A stretch of 64,000 nucleotides of DNA from Pseudonocardia endophytica (GTDB lineage Bacteria > Actinomycetota > Actinomycetes > Mycobacteriales > Pseudonocardiaceae): contig NZ_SMFZ01000001.1 in assembly GCF_004339565.1 (NCBI RefSeq), positions 1,984,001 to 2,048,000 of the forward strand, read 5' to 3'. The position numbers were made by a program, and so were the translations under genes. Below the pieces are notes generated by a model. It was given only the letters and a program-made list of their open reading frames with translations, was not told where the DNA came from and ran no database searches. Shown in pieces: positions 7,628 through 16,065 of this stretch (position 1 is its first letter; every line of letters starts with the position of its first letter).

Positions 7628-8821
7628 TCACCACGTGACGGGCAGCCGCACCAGTCCGTGGATCGCGCGGTGGGTGGCCCACTCGACATCGTCGTCGGCG
7701 ACGGCGAGCCGCAGGTCCGGGAAGCGCCGCAGCAGCGCAGGGAACGCGACCCGCATCTCCATCCGCGCCAGCGGGGCGCCCAGGCAGTGGTGGACGCCGT
7801 GCCCGAACGCGACGTGGTTCGTCGTGCGGCGCGTGACGTCGAGGCGTTCCGGGTCGTCGGCGACGGCCGGGTCGCGGTTCGCGGCGGGCAGGCTGAACGA
7901 GACGAGGTCGCCGCGGCGGATCGTCACCCCGTCGATCTCCACGTCGCGACGCGCCAGCCGCGGCGAGCCGGAGTTCACGATGGACAGCCAGCGCAGCAGT
8001 TCCTCGACGGCGCCGGACACGGCGTCCGGCTCGTCGCGCACGAGCGCGAGCTGGTCCGGGTGGCGCAGCAGCGCCAGCGTCCCGAGCGCCAGCATGTTCG
8101 ACGTGGTCTCGTGCCCGGCGACCAGCAGCAGGTTCGCGACGCCGACGAGCTCGGCGTCGGTCATGTCGTCCGAGTGCTCCCGGATCAGCATGCCGATCAG
8201 GTCCTCGCCCGGGTCACGACGGGCGCGGGCGACGAGGTCCTGCATGTAGGCCAGCGCCTCGGCGGCGAGCGCGACCCTCTCCGGCTCGGGCAGCGTCGTG
8301 TCCAGCTGCTTCGCCGTGCGCTCCTGGAACTCGTCCTGGTCCGCGGCGGGGACGCCGAGCAGCTCGCAGATCACCAGCGACGGGATCGGCAGCGCGAACG
8401 TCGCGACGAGGTCGCCGGGCGGACCGTGGCGCTCCAGCGCGTCCAAGTGGTCGTCGACGATCTCCACGATCCGCGGCTCCAGCCTGCGCATCCGCCGGAC
8501 CGTGAACTCCGGCGTGAGCATCCGGCGCAGGCGCGTGTGGTCCGGAGGGTCGAGCGAGAGCAGGTTTCCGGTGCGGTCGCCGGAGAGCTGCCGCGGGTCG
8601 CGGGCGGAACCGATGTCCTCCGCGGTCCAGCCGTTCGCAAACGCGTCGGCGTCACCGAGCAGGGTGCGGACGTCGGCGTGCCGGGTCAGCAGCCAGGCCG
8701 ACGGCCCGAACGGCGTCGGGATCCGGGTGAGGCCGTCGCGTTCCCGCAGCGCCGTCGCGTCCGGTGCCGGGCCGAACCCGTGACGGCGCAGGTCGACGCG
8801 CGTGATGTCGGTGTCGGTCAC
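7628..8821 (-). CDS. Cytochrome P450 (CYP107-like)
   Basis: 397-aa P450. Motifs: C-helix SLDPPDHTRLRRML, I-helix LLVAGHETTSNML, ExxR in EELLRWL, and the heme loop FGHGVHHCLGAPLAR (Cys near residue 345). Shares long similar stretches with the P450 at 4362 (for example LPIPSLVICELLGV and NMLALGTLALLRHPDQL), so the two look like paralogues flanking the esterase/MerR pair. GTG start is preceded by GAGGAG. No ferredoxin is adjacent. The remnant of a PEP-synthase-like gene follows its stop directly, which suggests this P450 was once upstream of a longer transcription unit. Confidence 0.95.
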   Translation of the reverse strand: MTDTDITRVDLRRHGFGPAPDATALRERDGLTRIPTPFGPSAWLLTRHADVRTLLGDADAFANGWTAEDIGSARDPRQLSGDRTGNLLSLDPPDHTRLRRMLTPEFTVRRMRRLEPRIVEIVDDHLDALERHGPPGDLVATFALPIPSLVICELLGVPAADQDEFQERTAKQLDTTLPEPERVALAAEALAYMQDLVARARRDPGEDLIGMLIREHSDDMTDAELVGVANLLLVAGHETTSNMLALGTLALLRHPDQLALVRDEPDAVSGAVEELLRWLSIVNSGSPRLARRDVEIDGVTIRRGDLVSFSLPAANRDPAVADDPERLDVTRRTTNHVAFGHGVHHCLGAPLARMEMRVAFPALLRRFPDLRLAVADDDVEWATHRAIHGLVRLPVTW

Positions 8822-8946
8822 GGGTGCTCCTCGTGTGGTGGGGCGGCCGGGTGTGTTCGGGCGGTGGGGCGGCCCGGTGTGTTCGGGCGAGCGCCGAGGT
8901 GAACGTGAGCGTCGTCCGAGCCGGCCGTGACGACCGTGGTGTTCAT
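8818..8946 (-). CDS. Possible small upstream ORF coupled to the P450
   Basis: A 42-codon minus-strand frame beginning MNTTVVTAGSDDAHVHLG ends in a GTGA overlap with the P450 start. The second half is built by the 26-bp tandem duplication and reads as Pro/Thr/Arg-rich sequence with no recognisable fold. The overlap is the only positive sign; the ribosome site is weak and the composition of the tail is repeat-driven. It may be chance. Confidence 0.22.
   Translation of the reverse strand: MNTTVVTAGSDDAHVHLGARPNTPGRPTARTHPAAPPHEEHP
8838..8889. repeat. 26-bp tandem duplication
   Basis: Two adjacent copies of GTGGGGCGGCCGGGTGTGTT followed by CGGGCG; the second copy differs at one base. It lies just upstream of the P450 start on the minus strand, between it and the MFS gene, so the duplication lengthens the leader rather than a protein. 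Confidence 0.85.
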
Positions 8947-9004
8947 CTCGGCGCCCGCGGCGTCACGGTGATCACCGATCCGGTGCGCGGCACCCGGACG
9001 ACGA

Positions 9005-10885
9005 TCACGTGCGTGCCGGGTGCCGCTCGGTGTCGACGGCGTGCTCCGGGCCCGGACCGGCCTCGGAACCGAGGGCGGCGGTGCCACGTGTGAGGCGATG
9101 GCCGTCGTCCAGGTCCACGTCGCGGGCCTGGGATCGCGTCGGACCGAGGTACTCGACGTGCGGACGGCCGTCCCAGCGCAGTACGAGCAGGTGCGGGGTC
9201 CCGGTGTCGGCGAGCTCGATCGCGTAGCTCCCGGCCCGGTCCGTGCGGCCACGCCCGAGCTGGCGGCCGTCGGAGCGGACGACGGTGACCACCGCGTCGT
9301 CGGCGGGCGCGCCGGCGTACCGGACGACTCCGGCCACCACGTCGGCGGTACGGGCCGGTACCCGCGGTGATCCGGCCGGTTCCGCTGCACCCACCGGAAC
9401 CGGGTGGCCGTCGAGATCGCCGGGGGCGTGGCCGGCCCCGTCGGCACCCGGCGCGTCGGCCGTCGCCGGCTCCGGGGTACCGACGGCCACCGCCGCGTCG
9501 ACCGGGGGCCTGCGCGGGATGAACGCGGTGATCACCACGGCCACGACGGCGGCGCCCGCGCCGAGCACCATCACGATCAGGAACGCGTTCTCCGACGGCA
9601 CCGTCACGCCCGCCGCGCGCGTCGTGAGCTGGGCCAGCAGCACGCCCGCGACGGCGCTCGCGGTGGACGTGCCGATCGCGCGCATCAGGTTGTTCAGGCT
9701 GTTCGCGGCCGCCGTCTGGGTCACCGGCACGGCCGCCATGACCAGCGACGGCATCGCGCCGTAGGCCAGACCGATCCCGGAGCTGATCACGATCGCGGAC
9801 ACGACGAGCTGCCAGATCGCGGAGTGGAACAGTGCCCCGACGACGTACCCGACGGCCACCACGGCGGCACCGATCATCAACGTCGTCCGCGGGCCCGACG
9901 CGGCCGAGATCCTCGCGGACAGCGGCGACATCGCGATCATGCAGAGCCCGCCGGGCGCCAGCACCAGCCCGGCGACCACGATCGACTGGCCGAGCCCGTA
10001 CCCGGTGGCGAGCGGCAGCTGCAGGAGCTGCGGGAAGACCAGCGACATCGCGAACATGGAGAAGCCCATGACGATCGACGCGATGTTCGTCAGCAGCACC
10101 TGACGGCGGCGGGTGACCCGCAGGTCGACGAGCGGCTCGCGGTTGCGCACCTCCCAGAGACCGAACAGCACCAGGGCGACGACGAACCCGCCGAACAGCC
10201 CGAGCGTCGTCGGACTCCCCCAGCCCCACGTGCCGCCCTTGGACACGGCCAGCAGCAGGCAGACGAGCGCGACGGCGAGCAGCAGGGCGCCCAGCACGTC
10301 GAAACGGCCGCCGGTGCGTTGCGGCGACTCCGGGACGATCGCCAGGACGGCGACGAACACCATCGCGCCGAGCGCGCCGGAGCCCCAGAACAGCCAGTGC
10401 CAGTCCGCGTACTGCGCGACGAGCGCGGCCAGCGGCAGCCCGAGCGCGCCGCCGACGCCGAGCGAGGCGCTCATCAGGGCGGTGGCCGAACCGAGCTTCT
10501 CCGGTGGCAGCGCGTCGCGCATCAGGCTGATCCCGAGCGGGATGACGCCGACCGCGAGGCCCTGCAGCGCGCGCCCGACCACCATCGGGATCAGCGAGCT
10601 CGACAGCCCGGACACGACGGAACCCGCGACCAGCACCGCGACGCAGAACAGCAGCATCCGCCGCTTGCCGAACATGTCGGCCAGCCGCCCGACGACGGGC
10701 GTCGCGACGGCCGCCGCGAGCAGCGTCGACGTGACCACCCACGCCGTGTCGGCGGCGGGGGCGTTCAGCAGCGCCGGGAACTGCGGCACGAGCGGGACGA
10801 CCGTCGTCTGCTGCAGCGACACCGTGATGCCGCCCAGGGCGAGAACGGGTACCAGCGCCGACGTGCGGGCGGTGGGACGGGACAA
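9005..10885 (-). CDS. MFS drug exporter (DHA2-type) with C-terminal beta-sandwich domain
   Basis: 626-aa major facilitator protein. The first ~475 residues carry about 14 hydrophobic segments, with motif A (GRLADMFGKRRML) after TM2 and the antiporter motif C region GVGGALGLPLAALVA. This predicts a proton-driven exporter in the cytoplasmic membrane. Unusually, after an Ala/Pro/Gly-rich linker (about 490-540) comes a soluble domain: VVAGVVRYAGAPADDAVVTV...GRTDRAGSYAIELADTG, which has the G-x-D-x-x-G-x-Y pattern of carboxypeptidase-regulatory/Cna-B-like beta sandwiches. With 14 TM helices that tail would be cytosolic, an odd place for such a fold. Divergent from a TetR gene, with a candidate operator between them. 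Confidence 0.88.
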   Translation of the reverse strand: MSRPTARTSALVPVLALGGITVSLQQTTVVPLVPQFPALLNAPAADTAWVVTSTLLAAAVATPVVGRLADMFGKRRMLLFCVAVLVAGSVVSGLSSSLIPMVVGRALQGLAVGVIPLGISLMRDALPPEKLGSATALMSASLGVGGALGLPLAALVAQYADWHWLFWGSGALGAMVFVAVLAIVPESPQRTGGRFDVLGALLLAVALVCLLLAVSKGGTWGWGSPTTLGLFGGFVVALVLFGLWEVRNREPLVDLRVTRRRQVLLTNIASIVMGFSMFAMSLVFPQLLQLPLATGYGLGQSIVVAGLVLAPGGLCMIAMSPLSARISAASGPRTTLMIGAAVVAVGYVVGALFHSAIWQLVVSAIVISSGIGLAYGAMPSLVMAAVPVTQTAAANSLNNLMRAIGTSTASAVAGVLLAQLTTRAAGVTVPSENAFLIVMVLGAGAAVVAVVITAFIPRRPPVDAAVAVGTPEPATADAPGADGAGHAPGDLDGHPVPVGAAEPAGSPRVPARTADVVAGVVRYAGAPADDAVVTVVRSDGRQLGRGRTDRAGSYAIELADTGTPHLLVLRWDGRPHVEYLGPTRSQARDVDLDDGHRLTRGTAALGSEAGPGPEHAVDTERHPART

Positions 10886-10921
10886 GATCGGCCTCCAGAA
10901 GTCCGGGCTGGACCCAACCTA

Positions 10922-10933
10922 AATCATGCGATT
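10922..10933. promoter_or_regulatory. Candidate operator between MFS and TetR genes
   Basis: AATCATGCGATT has AATC/GATT inverted arms around a 4-base core and lies in an unusually AT-rich patch midway between the divergent starts. A TAGGTT box on the minus strand directly beside it could be the exporter -10. Confidence 0.35.
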
Positions 10934-10972
10934 GAATTAAGCGAGAGCGGGCTATCACTGCGGAGGTGACCG

Positions 10973-11635
10973 ATGGCGGCGCGCGCACGCACCGACCGGA
11001 GCGCCGGGACCCGGGAGGCGATCCTGGACGCCGCCGAGCGCCTGTGCGCCGAGCAGGGCGTGCACGGCGTCTCCAACCGGGCGATCGCGGAGGCCGCGGG
11101 CCAGGGCAACACGGCCGTCGTCGGCTACCACTTCGGGACGAAGACCGACCTGGTCCGTGCCGTCGTGCACCGGCACGCGGAGCGGATCGAGCACCACCGC
11201 GCGCGGCTGCTGGACCGGCTCGACGAGCACAGCGGCATCCGGGACCGGGTGGACGCCCTGGTGCGGCCGACCGCGCTGCACCTGGCCGAGCTCGGCTCCC
11301 CCACCTGGTACGCCCGGTTCGGGGCGCAGGTCACGACGGACCCGGCGCTGCGCGAGATCATGGCGACCGAGGCGCTCGAGTCCCCCGCGCTGTCCCGGCT
11401 GCTCCGCGGTCTCAACGCCTGCCTGCCGCAGCTGCCCCTCGAGGTGCGCCTGGAACGCGGCGACGTCGCGCGGCTGCTGATGGTCCACCAGTTCGCGGAG
11501 CGCGAGCGGGCGCTCGCGGACGGCCTGCACACCCCCCGCGCCACCTGGGACGACGCGGCGACCGGCCTGGTCGACGTGCTGGTGGCCGTGTGGACGGCCC
11601 CGGTCACCCGGGAACACGACGAGGAGATGGCATGA
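10973..11635 (+). CDS. TetR/AcrR family transcriptional regulator
   Basis: 220 aa. The HTH runs from AILDAAERLCAEQGVHGVSN through AIAEAAGQGNTAVVGYHFGTKTDL, the family signature; the C-terminal domain is all-helical. GGAGG precedes the ATG at good spacing. It faces a divergent MFS exporter and its stop overlaps the start of an SDR gene (ATGA), so it could repress the exporter, its own operon with the SDR, or both. The ligand is unknown; an SDR substrate is a reasonable guess. Confidence 0.93.
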   Translation: MAARARTDRSAGTREAILDAAERLCAEQGVHGVSNRAIAEAAGQGNTAVVGYHFGTKTDLVRAVVHRHAERIEHHRARLLDRLDEHSGIRDRVDALVRPTALHLAELGSPTWYARFGAQVTTDPALREIMATEALESPALSRLLRGLNACLPQLPLEVRLERGDVARLLMVHQFAERERALADGLHTPRATWDDAATGLVDVLVAVWTAPVTREHDEEMA

Positions 11636-12441
11636 GGATCGAGGCAACGGTCGCGCTGGTCACCGGCGCGGCACGCGGTCTGGGCCGCGCGTGCGCGGTG
11701 CGGCTGGCGGCCGAGGGCGCCGACGTGATCGCGGTCGACGTGTGCGGGCCGCTGCCCGGCGTCGACTACGACTCCGCGGAACCGTCCGATCTGGACGAGA
11801 CGGTCGCGCTGGTGGAGAAGGAGGGCCGACGCGCCGTGCGGGTCCAGGTCGACGTGCGCGACCTCGACGGGCTGCGCGCGGGCGTCGACGACGGCGTCTC
11901 GCGGCTCGGGCGGCTGGACACGGTCGTCGCGAACGCGGGCATCTGCATCCCGCGGGCCTGGGACGCGGTCACGCCGGAGATCCTGCGGGACACGCTCGAC
12001 GTGAACGTCGTCGGCGTGTGGAACACGGTGATGGCGGGCGCGCCGCACCTCGTCGAACGTGGCGCCGGGTCGATCGTGGTGATCAGCTCCGCGGCCGGCC
12101 TGAAGGTGCAGCCGTTCATGGTCCCGTACACGACGAGCAAGTTCGCCGTGCGCGGCATGGCGAAGGCGTTCGCGGTCGAGCTCGGGCGGCACGGCGTGCG
12201 GGTGAACACCGTGCACCCCACCGGCATGACCACCCCGATGGGCACCGGTGAGATGCAGTCCGCGCTGGGCACGGCGATGGCGACGGACCCGCGCCTGGGC
12301 GGGATGTTCACGAACCTGATCCCGGTGCAGGCCGTCGACCCCGACGACGTCGCGCGCTCGGTGCTGTTCCTCGCCTCCGACGACAGCCGCTACGTCACCG
12401 GACACGAGCTCGCGCCGGACGCGGGCGTCACCGAGTTCTGA
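11632..12441 (+). CDS. Mycofactocin-coupled-type SDR oxidoreductase
   Basis: 269-aa short-chain dehydrogenase. Rossmann motif TGAARGLGRA near residues 11-20, NAG motif at VVANAGICIP, and catalytic Ser-Tyr-Lys in VISSAAGL...PYTTSKFAV. Between strands 2 and 3 it has the inserted segment YDSAEPSDLDETVALVEKEG that marks the mycofactocin-coupled SDR subgroup, whose members keep NAD(H) tightly bound and pass electrons to mycofactocin rather than exchanging the nucleotide. No mft biosynthesis genes are in the window, but an MftD-like flavoprotein is at 36047. Cotranscribed with the preceding TetR gene. Substrate probably a secondary alcohol; not determinable. Confidence 0.9.
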   Translation: MRIEATVALVTGAARGLGRACAVRLAAEGADVIAVDVCGPLPGVDYDSAEPSDLDETVALVEKEGRRAVRVQVDVRDLDGLRAGVDDGVSRLGRLDTVVANAGICIPRAWDAVTPEILRDTLDVNVVGVWNTVMAGAPHLVERGAGSIVVISSAAGLKVQPFMVPYTTSKFAVRGMAKAFAVELGRHGVRVNTVHPTGMTTPMGTGEMQSALGTAMATDPRLGGMFTNLIPVQAVDPDDVARSVLFLASDDSRYVTGHELAPDAGVTEF

Positions 12442-12447
12442 GACCCC

Positions 12448-13275
12448 TCAGCCGAGCCCGACCGGGTTCCCGGCCGGAAGGTCCCCGGCGACCGCCGCGG
12501 CGAGCGGGTCCAGCAACCCGGCGAGCCGCTCCGAGCGCTCGCGGCCCAGCGCCTCCCACGGCACGACGGCGGCGGCGTCGGTGAGGCGTTCGATCTCGTC
12601 GCGCTCGGCGGTGCCGGCGTCGGTGAGCCGGCCGTCGTCGTCGGTCCACCCGCGCTCGCGCAGGTCCGCACCCGCGGCCGCCCACTGCTCGTCGGACCAC
12701 CTGCGGGACCGACGGAGCATGTCCGGGTCGGTGCCGCCGGCGGCGAGCTTGAGCAGGTGCGCGTGCACCGGTCCGATCCCGCGCGTGACCAGGACCGCGA
12801 CGTGACCGTCACCGCGGTGCTCGCGCAGCGTCGTCGCGGCCTGCCAGAGCGCGCGCACCGGGTCGTCGGGGCGCTGCAGCGCGCGGTTCGCGGCGCCGAG
12901 CACGCGTCCCGGGTCGTCGGCGGCCTGCGCGGCCGTCCACGCCAGGTCGGCCGCTTCCGTGACGTCCACATCGGATCCCCACAGCCGTCGCAGCGCCTCT
13001 GCCGTGCCGGCCGCCCGCGCCTCGAGGGCCAGCTCCGGCGTCGCGTAGGACCACGCGTCCGGCAGCGCGCGGGTGATCGTCGACGGCGGGAACCCGTGGA
13101 ACGCGGCGATCACCGGCGCGGGCCCCACCGGCCCCAGCGGCGCGACCCGGAACGCGACGTAGCCCATCCAGTAGCCGCGCATCCCGATCGCGTCGGCGGC
13201 GGTGCGGGACTCCGGGCTGAAGTAGACGACGTCGTGGATCGGCTCGAGTCGTCGCCACAGGTCGCGGGCCGTCAT
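12448..13275 (-). CDS. SCO6745-like helical/HTH protein
   Basis: 275-aa soluble protein resembling the actinobacterial SCO6745 family. It starts TARDLWRRLEPIHDVVYFSP, has the segment IGMRGYWMGYVAFRVAPLGP and continues with IAAFHGFPPSTITRALPDAW. The C-terminal half contains a winged-helix-like stretch (ADLRERGWTDDDGRLTDAGTAERDEIERLTD) reminiscent of MarR-type wings. The molecular function of the family is not established as far as I know. Its ATG overlaps the stop of the upstream thioesterase-like gene by one base, so the pair is an operon. Convergent with the SDR gene, six bases away. Confidence 0.75.
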   Translation of the reverse strand: MTARDLWRRLEPIHDVVYFSPESRTAADAIGMRGYWMGYVAFRVAPLGPVGPAPVIAAFHGFPPSTITRALPDAWSYATPELALEARAAGTAEALRRLWGSDVDVTEAADLAWTAAQAADDPGRVLGAANRALQRPDDPVRALWQAATTLREHRGDGHVAVLVTRGIGPVHAHLLKLAAGGTDPDMLRRSRRWSDEQWAAAGADLRERGWTDDDGRLTDAGTAERDEIERLTDAAAVVPWEALGRERSERLAGLLDPLAAAVAGDLPAGNPVGLG

Positions 13276-13883
13276 CAGAAGGTCCTCCAGCGGGGGTAGG
13301 TCCAGCGGTAGTCACCGGCGACGAGCCCGACCGGCCGGTCACCGTCGTAGAGCACGCGGGCGTCGTTCGCCGGTTCCGGCGGCGGGTGGCCGTCGCGACG
13401 GGCCGCCTCCGCCAGCGCGCGGTAGAGCGGCTCGTCCGCCGTCGCCGGACGCTCGCCGGTCAGGCTGGCCGCCGGGTACGGGTCCGGCGGCGCGACGATC
13501 AGCTGGACGCCGACCGTGCCGAGGAACGCGCCGTCGCGCTCCCGGGTCAGCCGGGCCGTGCAGGCCTGCAGGCGACGCGAGCGGCTCTCCCGCACGGCCG
13601 TCGCCACGACGACGTCACCGAGCCCCGCCCCGCGCAGCAGCTGCACGTGGAACGAGGTCCCCACCCACGTCTCCCCCAGGTCCGGCGGGTTCGCGAGCAG
13701 TCCGACGGCGGTGTCGGCGAGTGTGAACAGCACGCCGCCGTGCCCGATCAGGCCCTGGTTGAGGTGCGACTCGCCGATCCGCAGGCGACACACGACCTGG
13801 TCCGGGGCGTCGGTGGCGTCGGCCGTGTCGGTGACGAGCTCGATCCCGAGCAGTTCGGCGGCAGCCATCGGTGTCCCGGTCAC
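13275..13883 (-). CDS. PaaI-type hotdog thioesterase with C-terminal extension
   Basis: 202 aa. The first ~135 residues form a hotdog thioesterase of the PaaI type: SHLNQGLIGHGGVLFTLADTAVGLL carries the HGG loop and the catalytic Asp region, followed by TSFHVQLLRGAGLGDVVVATA. Members hydrolyse acyl-CoA esters, often aromatic ones. About 65 extra residues follow (from PDPYPAASL to the end), Pro/Ala/Asp-rich at first and ending GDYRWTYPRWRTF; I do not recognise them. GTG 13883 is used because a TAGAAC box lies 6 bases before it, as in a leaderless gene; ATG 13868 is the alternative. Coupled to the SCO6745-like gene. Confidence 0.82.
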   Translation of the reverse strand: MTGTPMAAAELLGIELVTDTADATDAPDQVVCRLRIGESHLNQGLIGHGGVLFTLADTAVGLLANPPDLGETWVGTSFHVQLLRGAGLGDVVVATAVRESRSRRLQACTARLTRERDGAFLGTVGVQLIVAPPDPYPAASLTGERPATADEPLYRALAEAARRDGHPPPEPANDARVLYDGDRPVGLVAGDYRWTYPRWRTF

Positions 13884-13947
13884 GTCAGAGTTCTACCCCG
13901 CAGCCGCCGATCCCGGCCGACGCGGGGGATAACGACCCGATCGTCAC

Positions 13948-13982
13948 GTTCAGTGATCGTTGTTGCCAGCTGTTCACCGACG
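13948..13982 (+). promoter_or_regulatory. Possible Pho-box-like direct repeats before pit
   Basis: Three 11-base units resembling the PhoP direct repeat (GTTCAcc-like) occur in the pit leader: GTTCAGTGATC, GTTGTTGCCAG and, after two bases, GTTCACCGACG. The last fits the Streptomyces GTTCACC core well, the middle one poorly. PhoP control of a phosphate transporter is biologically sensible, but this is a weak match. Confidence 0.3.
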
Positions 13983-14063
13983 TGACCCTTTCGCGGCGCA
14001 TCGCTCGCCGCCGGTCCCGACAAACCCTGTTCCGGGCAACGGGGTACGGGAGAGGACTGTCTG

Positions 14064-15203
14064 ATGGACGTGTCGCTGATCGTGATCGTGGTCGTGGTGA
14101 CCGCGCTCGCGTTCGACTTCACCAACGGGTTCCACGACACGGCGAACGCCATGGCCACGTCGATCGCCACGAGAGCCATGCCGCCACGGATCGCGGTCGC
14201 CGTGGCCGGGATCCTGAACGTCGTCGGCGCGTTCCTGTCCGTCGAGGTCGCGAAGACGATCTCCAGCGGGCTCGTCGACGACACGAAGATCAGTCCGGTA
14301 GTGATCTTCGCGGGGCTGGTCGGCGCGATCCTCTGGAACCTGGTCACCTGGCTGCTGGGGCTGCCGTCGAGCTCGTCGCACGCGTTGTTCGGCGGCCTGA
14401 TCGGCGCGACGATCGTCGCGGCCGGGTTGGGGGCCGTGAAGTTCGGCGCGGTCGTCTCGAAGGTCGTGCTCCCGGCGGTGATCTCCCCGATCCTGGCCGG
14501 GATCATCGCCATGATCGCGACGTACCTGGCGTACCGGATGACCGAGCGCTCGGACCCGGAGACCGTCTCGAAGGGCTTCCGGGTCGGCCAGATCGTCACG
14601 GCGTCGACGGTCGCGCTCGCGCACGGCACGAGCGACGCGCAGAAGACCATGGGCGTGATCACGCTGACGCTGGTCACCGCGGGCGTACTGGCCCCGGACG
14701 CGGGCCCGCCGTTCTGGGTGATCGCGTCCTGCGGCCTGGCCATCGGACTGGGCACCTACCTGGGCGGATGGCGGATCATCCAGACCCTCGGCAAGCGGGT
14801 CAGCGACATCCAGACCCCGCAGGGCTTCGCGGCCGAGGCCGCGTCCGCGTCGGTCATCCTGACCTCGGCGCACCTCGGGTTCGCGCTGTCCACCACGCAG
14901 GTCGCCACCGGCTCGATCTTCGGTGCGGGCGCCGGTCGCCGGCTGGCGACGGTCCAGTGGGGCGTCGCGGGCCAGATGGCGATCGCCTGGATCCTGACGC
15001 TGCCCGCCGCCGCGATCGTCGGCGCCGTGAGCGCGTGGGCCGCGTCGACGGGCGTCGTCGGCACCGTCCTCGTCGCCGTCGTGCTGGTCGCCGCCGCGGG
15101 CGGCATCTACGCCTGGTCCCGCCGCAACCCGATCACCGCGGACAACGTCAACGACGTGCCGTCGGTCGACGAGCAGACCCCGGCCGCGGCCGGGCTCGCC
15201 TGA
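14064..15203 (+). CDS. pit: Low-affinity inorganic phosphate transporter (PiT family)
   Basis: 379-aa integral membrane protein of the PiT family, a cation- or proton-coupled phosphate symporter. The N-terminal signature FDFTNGFHDTANAMATSIAT and the second inverted half with ALAHGTSDAQKTMGVITL are both diagnostic. GLPSSSSHALFGGLIGA is the conserved loop between them. About 10 hydrophobic segments cover the length, normal for the family. ATG follows GGAGAGGAC. A one-gene gap of 13 bp separates it from a small membrane protein that is probably cotranscribed. No PhoU-like pit accessory gene is next to it. Confidence 0.95.
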   Translation: MDVSLIVIVVVVTALAFDFTNGFHDTANAMATSIATRAMPPRIAVAVAGILNVVGAFLSVEVAKTISSGLVDDTKISPVVIFAGLVGAILWNLVTWLLGLPSSSSHALFGGLIGATIVAAGLGAVKFGAVVSKVVLPAVISPILAGIIAMIATYLAYRMTERSDPETVSKGFRVGQIVTASTVALAHGTSDAQKTMGVITLTLVTAGVLAPDAGPPFWVIASCGLAIGLGTYLGGWRIIQTLGKRVSDIQTPQGFAAEAASASVILTSAHLGFALSTTQVATGSIFGAGAGRRLATVQWGVAGQMAIAWILTLPAAAIVGAVSAWAASTGVVGTVLVAVVLVAAAGGIYAWSRRNPITADNVNDVPSVDEQTPAAAGLA

Positions 15204-15216
15204 GAGGAACACCGAC

Positions 15217-15459
15217 ATGAAGATCGACTGGGCCGCCCTCGGGCTGGTCAGCGTCGTGTCACTGGCGATCGGCGTGGTCGTGGTGGTGCTGTTCGCTCTC
15301 GGCACCGTCGGGCTGGCTGCCCGCCGGACGACCGTCGGCGGACGGCACGACGGGCAGGGTCCGACGCTCGGCCGCACGACCGGGTCCGCGATCGCCGGCG
15401 TGTGCTTCGCGGCGTGCGCCGCGATCCTCCTGTACGGGCTCTACCTGATCGCCGCCTGA
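15217..15459 (+). CDS. Small two-helix membrane protein downstream of pit
   Basis: 80 aa with two transmembrane helices: GLVSVVSLAIGVVVVVLFAL (about 9-28) and SAIAGVCFAACAAILLYGLY (about 57-76), joined by a basic, Gly-rich cytosolic or external loop. ATG with GAGAGGAA upstream. The 13-bp distance from pit suggests cotranscription and a possible accessory role in phosphate uptake. I do not know the family by function. Confidence 0.8.
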   Translation: MKIDWAALGLVSVVSLAIGVVVVVLFALGTVGLAARRTTVGGRHDGQGPTLGRTTGSAIAGVCFAACAAILLYGLYLIAA

Positions 15460-15495
15460 CCGGCCCGGCAGCCGGCGGATCCCCACAATTGGTGA

Positions 15496-15507
15496 GGCCG
15501 CGCGGCC
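15496..15507. promoter_or_regulatory. GGCCGCGCGGCC palindrome
   Basis: Perfect 12-bp palindrome in the gap between the small membrane protein gene and the receiver-like gene. Could be a short terminator stem or an operator; no T-run follows. Confidence 0.25.
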
Positions 15508-15570
15508 TGTTGCAGGGGGATCATGGCCGCCCGCGGTTCCCCGGCCGCGGTGTGACCTCGGAGGCGCCGG

Positions 15571-15960
15571 GTGCCGCGTCGCACGGACCTGCTCTCGGTC
15601 GTCGTCGCCTGCGACGACGTGGGGCTGCGCGAACGCGTGGTGGCAGCACTGGGCAGGGCGGGCGGGATCGACGTCGTCGCCGCGATCGACACCGTCGGGA
15701 TGACGCCGTCCGCATCCCGGCTGCGCCCGGACGTCGTCGTGCTGGTCAGCCCGCGGCCCCGGCACCTCGACCTGGGGCGGATCAGCACGCTGACCAGGGA
15801 GGGGTCGAAGCGGCCGTCGGTCGTCGTGCTGCTGGCCGACGAGCCGGACGCGGTCGGGGAACGGGCACGCGCGGCCGGGGCGGCACTCGTCGCGCCGGTG
15901 CCCGCGGGGGACGCCGGTGATCTGGTCGACGAGCTGGTGCGCCTGCGCGGACCGCGCTGA
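15571..15960 (+). CDS. Stand-alone response-regulator receiver-like protein
   Basis: 129 aa, GTG start with GGAGG 8 bases upstream. The fold pattern is that of a CheY receiver: LLSVVVACDDVGLRERVVAAL, PDVVVLVSP at the position of the phosphoacceptor strand, PSVVVLLADEPDAV and GAALVAPVPAGDAGDLVDELV. The acidic pocket is reduced to CDD and the usual phosphoacceptor Asp after strand 3 is replaced (VVVLVSPRP), so it may not be phosphorylated. There is no output domain. Possibly a degenerate receiver used as a protein-protein module. Neighbours give no clue. Confidence 0.7.
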   Translation: MPRRTDLLSVVVACDDVGLRERVVAALGRAGGIDVVAAIDTVGMTPSASRLRPDVVVLVSPRPRHLDLGRISTLTREGSKRPSVVVLLADEPDAVGERARAAGAALVAPVPAGDAGDLVDELVRLRGPR

Positions 15961-16065
15961 CCCGAGCCGGACGATGATCAGCCGGTTCGGAGGCGGACGG
16001 CCACCAGCGGCCGCGATCCTCCGCACGCCGCGATCACGGTCCGGCGGCCGCTGCCCGGACCGGCG

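Noticed and set aside
8818-9447. A 209-codon minus-strand frame overlapping the MFS tail
   Set aside because: Most of it is a shadow of the MFS C-terminal domain in another frame; only its last 42 codons are kept as a low-confidence small ORF.
4362-12441. Natural-product biosynthetic cluster (two P450s, MFS exporters, esterase, SDR)
   Set aside because: No polyketide synthase, peptide synthetase, terpene synthase or RiPP gene is present and the genes are in separate small units.
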